The notes under the pieces: model-generated | Told to the model about the DNA's origin: nothing | What the model saw: only the letters and a program-made list of their open reading frames with translations | Databases searched by the model: none | Made by a program: the position numbers and the translations under genes | Assembly: GCA_964650845.1 (NCBI GenBank) | Contig: CAZYXR010000001.1 | Location: 1-64,000 of the forward strand | DNA: 64,000 nt | Origin: UBA7692 sp964650845 | Lineage (GTDB): Bacteria > Bacteroidota > Bacteroidia > Chitinophagales > LD1 | Reading direction: 5' to 3' | Part shown: in pieces, positions 18,570-25,851 of the stretch | Position numbering within the stretch: the first letter of the stretch is position 1 | How the letters are laid out: each line of letters starts with the position of its first letter

Positions 18570-19368
18570 CCACAACCAAATACACCATTTGTTAGAACAA
18601 AAGTATTGCGAATACAACGCAAAGTTGTTCATTGAAACCGACCCAATTAGCATTCCTCATAGATTCAGCAAGTTGCAGGATGTAGAAATCGCTGCATTTT
18701 GGACAGCAATGCTGGCATGGGGAAACCGCACTTCCATCATCAATTCGGCAACAAAATTATTTGCCTTGATGGACAATTCACCACATCAATTTATTCTGCA
18801 ACATCAAGATAAAGATTTGAAACGCTTGTTGGGCTTTAAGCACCGAACATTTAATGCAACCGACACACTTTACTTTGTAGAATTTTTTAAAGAGCACTAT
18901 TCAAAACACCAATCTTTAGAAGATGGATTTTTGATTCAAACCAAAAACACAGACATACAAAAGCATCAAAATACAGCTGCATTTTTAATTGCATTTCACC
19001 ACCACTTTTTTTCACTGCCCGATGCACCCCACCGCACAAAAAAGCACATATCTACTCCCGAGCGGAAAAGCACATGTAAAAGACTGAATATGTTTTTGCG
19101 CTGGATGGTGCGAAAAGACAAAAACGGTGTGGATTTTGGTTTATGGAAAAGGATAAAACCTGCTCAACTGCTTTGTCCGCTTGATGTGCATGTAGAAAGG
19201 GTAGCGAGACATTTAGGCTTAATAGAACGCAAGCAAACCGACTGGCAAACAGTGATTGAACTAACTGAAAACCTTAAAACATTTGATGCTAAGGACCCTG
19301 TAAAATACGACTTCGCCCTATTCGGGCTGGGCGTAAATAATCATCAACCGAAAATAGATAAACGCTAA
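18550..19368 (+). CDS. DUF2400 / TIGR02757 family protein
   Basis: A 272-residue protein starting at the ATG at 18550, inside the end of prsW. Features typical of the family are LQDVEIAAFWTAMLAWGNR near the N-terminus, RLNMFLRWMVRKDKNGVDFGLWK in two blocks in the middle, and LLCPLDVHVERVARHLGL followed by a C-terminal PVKYDFALFGLGVN. The pattern (helix-rich, PLDVHV-RVAR-LG) is reminiscent of HhH-GPD DNA glycosylases, but the function is not established. Its stop codon overlaps that of the convergent gene at 19365. Confidence 0.85.
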   Translation: MAKTGFSHNQIHHLLEQKYCEYNAKLFIETDPISIPHRFSKLQDVEIAAFWTAMLAWGNRTSIINSATKLFALMDNSPHQFILQHQDKDLKRLLGFKHRTFNATDTLYFVEFFKEHYSKHQSLEDGFLIQTKNTDIQKHQNTAAFLIAFHHHFFSLPDAPHRTKKHISTPERKSTCKRLNMFLRWMVRKDKNGVDFGLWKRIKPAQLLCPLDVHVERVARHLGLIERKQTDWQTVIELTENLKTFDAKDPVKYDFALFGLGVNNHQPKIDKR

Positions 19369-19709
19369 AATTTATAACTGCGTTTAGACAATTTGTATTG
19401 TTTCGCTACTGCTTTTTTTATACAAATAGAAGTGAGCTTTAGCGGTGTGCCAATCAAACGCATGTGTGGCGGAACTTTTCCCACCTTGCCCGCAAAGGTT
19501 ACTTTCAATCCATCTTTTTTTAATTCATTCGGCAATTGGGCACTGAAATAGCGTTCATTTTCATTTGCCGCAGGAATAATTACAACTGCTTCTTCACTCA
19601 ATACTTTTACATAGCCCTTTTGATTTTTAATGGTCTTGTACCATTCAAAATCTTGTGCTTTAAGAACCGAAAAGGATGCCAGGAACAGAATCAATACAGA
19701 ATATTTCAT
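19365..19709 (-). CDS. Small secreted hypothetical protein, 114 aa
   Basis: Starts MKYSVLILFLASFSVLKAQ, a clean signal peptide, followed by about 95 residues with charged and beta-prone segments and a basic tail (KKAVAKQYKLSKRSYKF). The frame is open upstream to 19862, but the signal peptide fixes the start at 19709. No family recognised. It ends in a convergent overlap with the DUF2400 gene. Upstream lies a promoter-terminator module (19809-19961) that could act as its attenuating leader. Confidence 0.65.
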   Translation of the reverse strand: MKYSVLILFLASFSVLKAQDFEWYKTIKNQKGYVKVLSEEAVVIIPAANENERYFSAQLPNELKKDGLKVTFAGKVGKVPPHMRLIGTPLKLTSICIKKAVAKQYKLSKRSYKF

Positions 19710-19808
19710 AACCCTTGTTTTTGCAATATTATACTTCTTCATACATCCGTTGTATTTATTTCTACCAACAGCAAAACCAATAGCAGAATACACATCTAAA
19801 TATGGGAT

Positions 19809-19844
19809 AAAAAAAAGAGCTTCGCTCATTGCTGATACGAAGCC
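19809..19844 (-). terminator. Terminator of the candidate small RNA or leader
   Basis: Minus strand: GCTTCG (19843-19838), a 13-nt loop, CGAAGC (19824-19819), then CTC and T8. It may also terminate transcription from the large gene ending at 20147. Confidence 0.65.
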
Positions 19845-19926
19845 CCCGACTATGACACACAAAAGTTGAATTTATTCTTGATGCTTATTAAGTTTTGTAG
19901 TTGCCATCAACTGCACTTCTTAATTG
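19809..19926 (-). ncRNA. Candidate small RNA or attenuating leader, about 118 nt
   Basis: On the minus strand a consensus promoter (19961-19933) is followed by an 11-codon reading frame MATTKLNKHQE (19907-19872) and then a GC-rich hairpin with a run of eight T (19844-19809). This is either an independent short RNA or a leader whose peptide controls read-through into the secreted protein gene starting at 19709. No known RNA family is recognised. The rest of the 437-bp gene-free stretch 19710-20146 shows nothing identifiable. Confidence 0.45.
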
Positions 19927-19932
19927 CGAAAG

Positions 19933-19961
19933 CAAATATACTTACCCGCTATTGAAAACAA
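19933..19961 (-). promoter_or_regulatory. Bacteroidota-type promoter of the candidate small RNA
   Basis: TTG (19961-19959), 18 nt, TATATTTG (19940-19933), an exact match to the -7 element. The predicted start is near 19926. Confidence 0.55.
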
Positions 19962-20146
19962 CACTGCAAGCAACAAGTTGCCGCATAAATTCACATATAT
20001 TTATGAAAGCGGTACAATACCAATAAAATTGTAGTGCAGACGGTGATAATGACTAATGATTAGACCATGACAAACACCCGCTAAAACCACGTAGCTAAAA
20101 GCCGGTTTAAGAAACAAAACTCTTTAGCAAATGAAAGCAAGGACAT

Positions 20147-23100
20147 TTATCTGTAAAGCATAATACTGCCCTCGCGCTGTGTCCACGTTTCGTCTATGTA
20201 CGATATCTTAACCACATAAACATACATGCCGGGTTCGCTGAGAAGTCCTTTATAATAGCCATCCCAACATTGTTTAATATCGGTAGTTTCAAAAACTTTT
20301 TCGCCAATGCGATTAAAAATTTTCAAATCAATAAACTCTACTGCATCGCTAAACATGCACCAAAACTCATTGGCACCATCGCCATTTGGCGAAAAGAAGT
20401 TTGGCAAGAACAACACCTTACTCGGATCTACCTCAAAAGGAATCAACAATGTATCGGCACATCCTTTTGGATCGCGCACAATAAAGGTGTATTGAATGCT
20501 CTTTACAGGCGATGCAACAGGGTCGTTGCAATCGTAGCAACTCAAACCTTTTTGTGGTCGCCATTCGTAGCTATATGTATTACTAATTGGGCTTACATCT
20601 ACCGTCAATTGCTGTTCTTTACCTATTCTCATTTCGGTTACAGGTGGCATTACTGCAACAATTTCATCAGGCTCAGTTATTGTGGCATTAGTAGTGGCAG
20701 TACATCCTTTACTATCGAATACAGTAACATCATAAGTGCCTGCATCTAATTTTACTGCTTTAGCACTTTGCGTGCCGTTGCTCCATAAATAGGTGTAGCC
20801 TAGTGTTCCTCCGGAGCCGCGTACCGCAATGCTTCCATCGCTTCCGCCAAAACAACGCACATCTACTGCGCTATCTATCACAGCTTCAAAAAATGGTGCC
20901 GGATTCACAACAAAACTTCCCGCACCTGTACACAAATTCACATCGGTTACTGTAACATCATAAGTGTTTGGCAACAATCCGTTTATAACACTACCTGTTT
21001 GTCCATTCGACCAATTGAATGTATAAGGTGCCGCGCCCGTAGCCCCTGCCACAGCAACGCTTCCATCGGCAATGCTATAACATTGCTGATCGATAATTGT
21101 TGTTGAACTTACAGTTGGTAAACTCCAAACCGTAACTGTTATATCATTACTTAAACCTTCGCAGTTTGCTACATTGGTTGTTGTAACATTGTATGTACCA
21201 CTTTGAGCAACATTGATAGTTTGCTGTGTTTCCCCACTACTCCAGTTATAAGTTTGAAAAGTTGAGTCGGTGCTAAGATTAACACTACCCCCGGCACAAA
21301 AAGAAATTGGACCATCGGCAGCAATAGTTATTGGTAGCGGATTAGGATTGAATGTAATAACCAAATCATTGCTGCGAACATGGCAGTTGCTGCTATTTAC
21401 AGCCGTAACAAAATAAGTACCGTTTTGTGTAATAGTAATATCTTTTGTGGTACTGTTGTTGCTCCATGAGTATGCATTGTAAACCGAATCGCTTGTAAGC
21501 ACAATACTGCCGCCTTTACACACCGGCACTGTGCCTAAAGCTGTTGCGGTAGTAGGCAGCGGAGAGGTAGCAACTACTACATTGGCTACATCGCTCAGCC
21601 AAAGGCATCCTTGCGCATCAATTGCTCCAAAAGAATATTGCTCACTTTGAGTTGCTGTGATACTTTGCGTAACAGCATTGTTGCTCCATAGATATTGTAC
21701 AAATGTTTGTGTTGCTGCAATAGAAACACTACCACCCAAGCACACATTTACAGTGCCCGATGGATTGAGGGTAGTAAGTTGTGGAGGGTTAATGGTAAGC
21801 ACCATCGAGTCAATAGCTACACAGTTATTGATTGATGTAACAACATAATAAGTGCGCAATTTGGGTTGCTGAGTTAGGTTGGTGTCGCGCACAGTTGGGT
21901 TGGCAACGGTGCTATCCGACAGGCCAACCGAAGGACTCCAGTAGTAAGAATAATTACCTTGCGGTTGCCCGCCCAAAGTTGCTGTGCCACCACTACAAAT
22001 AGTTTGATCTTGACCTGCGTTTGCAACCGGATTCGCGTTCACAGTAACTGAGCCATTCGCTTGTGGAATGCTGCAGCCGCCATCGTTAATATCAAGGGTA
22101 ACATTTTTTATTCCTTGTCCGGTCCACCTCACTTCCAATGGGCCAGGGCCGGTTGCCGAACCACTTACGATAGTTCCTCCGCCAAGCCCCCAAGTAAACA
22201 CAGCAGTGCCCGAAGGCACTCCATTAAAAGTAAGCACACTTGTTTGCCCATCACAAATTTGTGGAGGGTTTGCCGTAAATCCCGCATTAAATGTGCCTTG
22301 AATATTTACTTGTAATGAATCATTTGCATAACATCCAAATCTATCGGTTACGCGCACTCTATAAAGCGTAGTTTGCGCTACTTGCTCGGTAATATTCTGC
22401 GTTGTTTTTGCACTTGGTGTCCATGCGTAGGTATAAGGCTTCGACCCTTGTATTGGATTGGTTCTTAACGTAACTGTTGCGCCTGCACAAACCGAAGTAT
22501 CCTTTTGTAAATTATTAAGTGTTTGCGTATTCAATGTTGCATTTACATCCGGGCATAGGTTTACTTCAATCACAGAAATACTTGTGCGGTCGCATGGCAA
22601 ATCGTTCCATTGTCCACCTCCGTATATTTGCACACACTGCTCCCCATTTTGGCAACGGTATTGATCGCTACATGCAAAGTTGCAACCGAATGTGCAGCCA
22701 TTATAACCATTATTATTTGGTTCGCCACCAGCCCAGTTTTGGTAGATAGTTGGAGTTGCCGGAGCGGGTGTAAAATTGCCTGTAGAACCATCCAAAGCAT
22801 AAAAGGTGGAAGAACCCGTTGAGGTGCGCCTATAACCCAACCAAATGGTTTGTCCCGAATAAGGCGATGCATTTAAGGCATTGGCAATATTGGTATTTTC
22901 GGCAGCATCATTTAACACTACCATATTGGCTCCAAGTGCTGCTGCGGCTGCTTGAGCCTGTGCAGCATCCTGTGTTGTTGGGTTCACAAAATACATACTG
23001 CAAGGTTGCCCCTGAACGCTAAGCGGAACATAACCGGCACCAGTAAACGTGTTCATTATTTGCTGAATATCGCAACCTTGCGGTCCTACTGGCGGGCTGC

Positions 23101-23932
23101 AATTATTATCAATAGTTACACTCACATTATCGGTAGAAAAACAACTGTAGCGGTCGGTAACGGTAACAACATATTGGGTGGTTTGCGCAGGCGAAACAAA
23201 AACAGGATTTGTAGTTTGCCCCGAACTCCAACTATAAGTATATGGTTGCGAACCAAGAATTGCGCTGCTATTGAGTCTTGCAGCTTGCCCAGCACACACT
23301 GTGGTATCATTACTTATGGTAATTTCCGGACAAAGATTTACTTCAATTACAGAGATGCTGGCGGCATTACACTTTTCATCGTTCCACAAACCGTTGTAAT
23401 AGATTTGCACGCATTGTTCTCCATTTTGGCAAGCATAAATATTACAACCAACAAAACATCCCGGGGCGCACTGAAAACCATCATTGTTAGGCTCGCCCGA
23501 TGACCAGTTTTGATAAATACCTGGTGTAGGCCCTCCTGTTGTTGGTGTAAGAAAAGCTCCCGTGCTGCCATCCAAGGCATTAAAAGTTGGTTGGGCAATT
23601 CCGGTTCTTTTATAGCCAATCCAAACGAAGTTGCCATTGGCAAAATAATTGCCGGCATTTAATGCAGCAACCACATTTTGATTTTCGTTGGCATCATTAA
23701 ACACCACAAGATTTGCCCCCAATTGTTGCGCTGCTGTTTGTGCTTGGGCAGCATCCTGAGAGTTTGGGTTAATAAAATACATACTGCAAGGCTGCCCCTG
23801 AACGTTCAAAGAAATATAACCTGCATTTGTAAATGTGCTTGTGATTTGCTGAATATTACAACCCTGTGGAGATTGAGCATATTGGGTTAAAAAACCGAAA
23901 GCAAAAACTATTGTTGCGAAGAATTGCTTCAT
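20147..23932 (-). CDS. Secreted adhesin: two C-type lectin domains, PKD/SprB repeats, T9SS type B sorting domain
   Basis: A 1261-residue protein with a signal peptide (MKQFFATIVFAFGFLTQYAQ). Two C-type-lectin-like domains follow (about 25-202 and 285-460). Each keeps the calcium/sugar-binding EPN (147-149, 404-406) and WND (183-185, 442-444) motifs and paired cysteines. The CTLDs are separated and followed by PKD/Ig-like repeats of the form VCAG...L...YTYSWSSG. A SprB-type repeat region (about 960-1120; QQCYSIADGSVAVAGATGA, RCFGGSDGSIAVRGSGGT) precedes the C-terminal gliding-motility-type domain (FLPNFFSPNGDGANEFW to the end). The EPN/WND pair predicts Ca2+-dependent binding of mannose-type sugars. 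It is divergent from gldG. Confidence 0.9.
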   Translation of the reverse strand: MKQFFATIVFAFGFLTQYAQSPQGCNIQQITSTFTNAGYISLNVQGQPCSMYFINPNSQDAAQAQTAAQQLGANLVVFNDANENQNVVAALNAGNYFANGNFVWIGYKRTGIAQPTFNALDGSTGAFLTPTTGGPTPGIYQNWSSGEPNNDGFQCAPGCFVGCNIYACQNGEQCVQIYYNGLWNDEKCNAASISVIEVNLCPEITISNDTTVCAGQAARLNSSAILGSQPYTYSWSSGQTTNPVFVSPAQTTQYVVTVTDRYSCFSTDNVSVTIDNNCSPPVGPQGCDIQQIMNTFTGAGYVPLSVQGQPCSMYFVNPTTQDAAQAQAAAAALGANMVVLNDAAENTNIANALNASPYSGQTIWLGYRRTSTGSSTFYALDGSTGNFTPAPATPTIYQNWAGGEPNNNGYNGCTFGCNFACSDQYRCQNGEQCVQIYGGGQWNDLPCDRTSISVIEVNLCPDVNATLNTQTLNNLQKDTSVCAGATVTLRTNPIQGSKPYTYAWTPSAKTTQNITEQVAQTTLYRVRVTDRFGCYANDSLQVNIQGTFNAGFTANPPQICDGQTSVLTFNGVPSGTAVFTWGLGGGTIVSGSATGPGPLEVRWTGQGIKNVTLDINDGGCSIPQANGSVTVNANPVANAGQDQTICSGGTATLGGQPQGNYSYYWSPSVGLSDSTVANPTVRDTNLTQQPKLRTYYVVTSINNCVAIDSMVLTINPPQLTTLNPSGTVNVCLGGSVSIAATQTFVQYLWSNNAVTQSITATQSEQYSFGAIDAQGCLWLSDVANVVVATSPLPTTATALGTVPVCKGGSIVLTSDSVYNAYSWSNNSTTKDITITQNGTYFVTAVNSSNCHVRSNDLVITFNPNPLPITIAADGPISFCAGGSVNLSTDSTFQTYNWSSGETQQTINVAQSGTYNVTTTNVANCEGLSNDITVTVWSLPTVSSTTIIDQQCYSIADGSVAVAGATGAAPYTFNWSNGQTGSVINGLLPNTYDVTVTDVNLCTGAGSFVVNPAPFFEAVIDSAVDVRCFGGSDGSIAVRGSGGTLGYTYLWSNGTQSAKAVKLDAGTYDVTVFDSKGCTATTNATITEPDEIVAVMPPVTEMRIGKEQQLTVDVSPISNTYSYEWRPQKGLSCYDCNDPVASPVKSIQYTFIVRDPKGCADTLLIPFEVDPSKVLFLPNFFSPNGDGANEFWCMFSDAVEFIDLKIFNRIGEKVFETTDIKQCWDGYYKGLLSEPGMYVYVVKISYIDETWTQREGSIMLYR

Positions 23933-24132
23933 TCTGTTTATTGTTAATCCGTTTGTTCTGAAAAAATGCGAAATGTAGAAAATATTAACTGATTTTATAG
24001 ATGCAATTTATTAGTAAAGCGTTTGTTATTAGAACACCATAAACAGCGAAATGTCGAAGACATTAGAGTGAGTTATACAATTGCTTTTGCATTCATCCTC
24101 GCTATGAATATCTTGCCGCCCGAAAAACAGTT

Positions 24133-25848
24133 ATGCAACAACAACTAAAAAACAGCAAACAAGACGGCATCACGCAGTTGGTTCTCACCATTGCGGTATT
24201 GGTATTGCTGAACATTGTTGCAGGGTTTTTGTATTACCGTTTCGACCTCACAGCCGAAAAACGTTACTCCCTTTCAAAGCCTACCAAAAGCCTGATTGGC
24301 AATTTAAAAGATGAAGTAGTAGTAAAAGTTTATTTGGATGGAGAATTGCCTGCGGGTTTTGTTAGACTGAAAGAATCTACCCGCGATTTGCTGAACGAAA
24401 TGCGAGCCATCAACCGCAGTAATATCCAGTTTGAATTTTCCGACCCGCTCGAAGGCAGAACCGAAGAAGAAAAAACAAACATACTGCAAGAGCTTGCCAA
24501 ACAAGGCTTAACAGGCACCAATTTGATGACAAAAGGCAAAGATGAAAACAAGCAACGCATCATTGTTCCCGGAGCAATCATCAACTACCAAGGCAATAGC
24601 TACCCAATAAATTTGTTAGAAAATCAAGCTGGTTTTTCGCCCGAAGAAATTCTGAACAATTCGGTAATTCAGTTAGAATATAAATTTGCAAATGCCATTA
24701 AAAAACTCTCGCAATATCGCGCTTCTCGAATTGCATTTTTGCAAGGCAATGGCGAGTTGAATCGCCTCGACATGGCAGATATTCTAAACACATTGGTAGA
24801 GCAACGTTATGAAGTTCAGGAAATGCAGATTGACAGCCAATTTGCCATTTCCTCAAAGTTCGATGTGGTAATTATTGCCAAGCCACAAACCGCTTTTGAC
24901 GAAAAAAATAAATACAAAATAGACCAATACATCATGCGTGGAGGCAAAGTGTTGTGGTTGTTAGATGCTACTACTGCCGATATAGATTCGCTAAAGCAAA
25001 ACCTCACCGGGCAATTTGTAGTAGATAAGCCATTGAATTTAGACGACCAACTGTTCAAATACGGAGTGCGTATCAACAGCGATTTGGTAATGGACATCAA
25101 TCTTTGCGGCTCTGTTCCTCTGGTAATTGGGCAAATGGGCAACAGCCCCCAAACTCAGTTGTTCCCATGGTATTACTTTCCTTTTTTAATGAGCAGTAAA
25201 TCTCATGCCATTACCCGCAATTTAGACCCCGTTGCCGGGCAGTTTGCCAGCAGTATTGATACACTTAAAAACCCCAACGTTACCAAAACTGTTTTACTGC
25301 AAACTTCCGAAAACACAAAAGCAGTAATGACCCCAACCCGCGTAGGTTTCGATATACTTGCCAACCGACCCGACCCTCGCTATTACACACAAAAAAATTT
25401 ACCGGTTGCCGTTTTATTGGAAGGTGAATTCGAGTCGGTTTTCAAAAATCGTTTGGCACAAGAATTTTTAGCTTCCAATGATTCGTTTGGAGAGTTGAAA
25501 TTTATTGAACGCAGTAAAAAAACACGTCAAATTGTTATTGCCGATGGCGACATTATTCGCAACGAAAAACGTAATGATAACTCAGCATTTCCATTGGGCT
25601 ACCAACCTTATACCAAACAAACGCTTGCCAACAAAGATTTTATGCTGAACTGCATAGAATATCTTGCAGATGAAGAAGGCTTATTGGAAACACGCAACAA
25701 AGAAGTAAAGCTGCGCCTGTTGGATACAATAAAAGTAACTGAAGAAAAAACCAAATGGCAATTGATAAACGTTGCCATGCCTATTTTTTTGGTTCTAATT
25801 TCGGGCTTTGGCTTTACCTATTGGCGAAAAAAGAAGTACGCACAATAG
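24133..25848 (+). CDS. gldG: Gliding-motility ABC-transporter-associated protein GldG
   Basis: A 571-residue protein with one N-terminal membrane helix (TQLVLTIAVLVLLNIVAGFLY, tested in two overlapping blocks of the first 40 residues), the GldG motif YYRFDLTAEKRYSLS, a large extracytoplasmic ABC_transp_aux-like domain, and a C-terminal helix (LINVAMPIFLVLISGFGF) before a basic tail. In Flavobacterium GldG works with GldF (permease) and GldA (ATPase) in a complex needed for gliding. gldF is normally immediately upstream, but here the 200 bp upstream contain no gene and the preceding gene points away. Confidence 0.92.
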   Translation: MQQQLKNSKQDGITQLVLTIAVLVLLNIVAGFLYYRFDLTAEKRYSLSKPTKSLIGNLKDEVVVKVYLDGELPAGFVRLKESTRDLLNEMRAINRSNIQFEFSDPLEGRTEEEKTNILQELAKQGLTGTNLMTKGKDENKQRIIVPGAIINYQGNSYPINLLENQAGFSPEEILNNSVIQLEYKFANAIKKLSQYRASRIAFLQGNGELNRLDMADILNTLVEQRYEVQEMQIDSQFAISSKFDVVIIAKPQTAFDEKNKYKIDQYIMRGGKVLWLLDATTADIDSLKQNLTGQFVVDKPLNLDDQLFKYGVRINSDLVMDINLCGSVPLVIGQMGNSPQTQLFPWYYFPFLMSSKSHAITRNLDPVAGQFASSIDTLKNPNVTKTVLLQTSENTKAVMTPTRVGFDILANRPDPRYYTQKNLPVAVLLEGEFESVFKNRLAQEFLASNDSFGELKFIERSKKTRQIVIADGDIIRNEKRNDNSAFPLGYQPYTKQTLANKDFMLNCIEYLADEEGLLETRNKEVKLRLLDTIKVTEEKTKWQLINVAMPIFLVLISGFGFTYWRKKKYAQ

Positions 25849-25851
25849 TAA

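Noticed and set aside
19809..19926. tRNA or tmRNA
   Set aside because: No cloverleaf, T-loop or tmRNA tag sequence is present.
20147..23932. Several 180-200 aa frames antisense to the lectin gene
   Set aside because: They have no recognisable domains and mirror the codon pattern of the sense gene, which has complete domain content.
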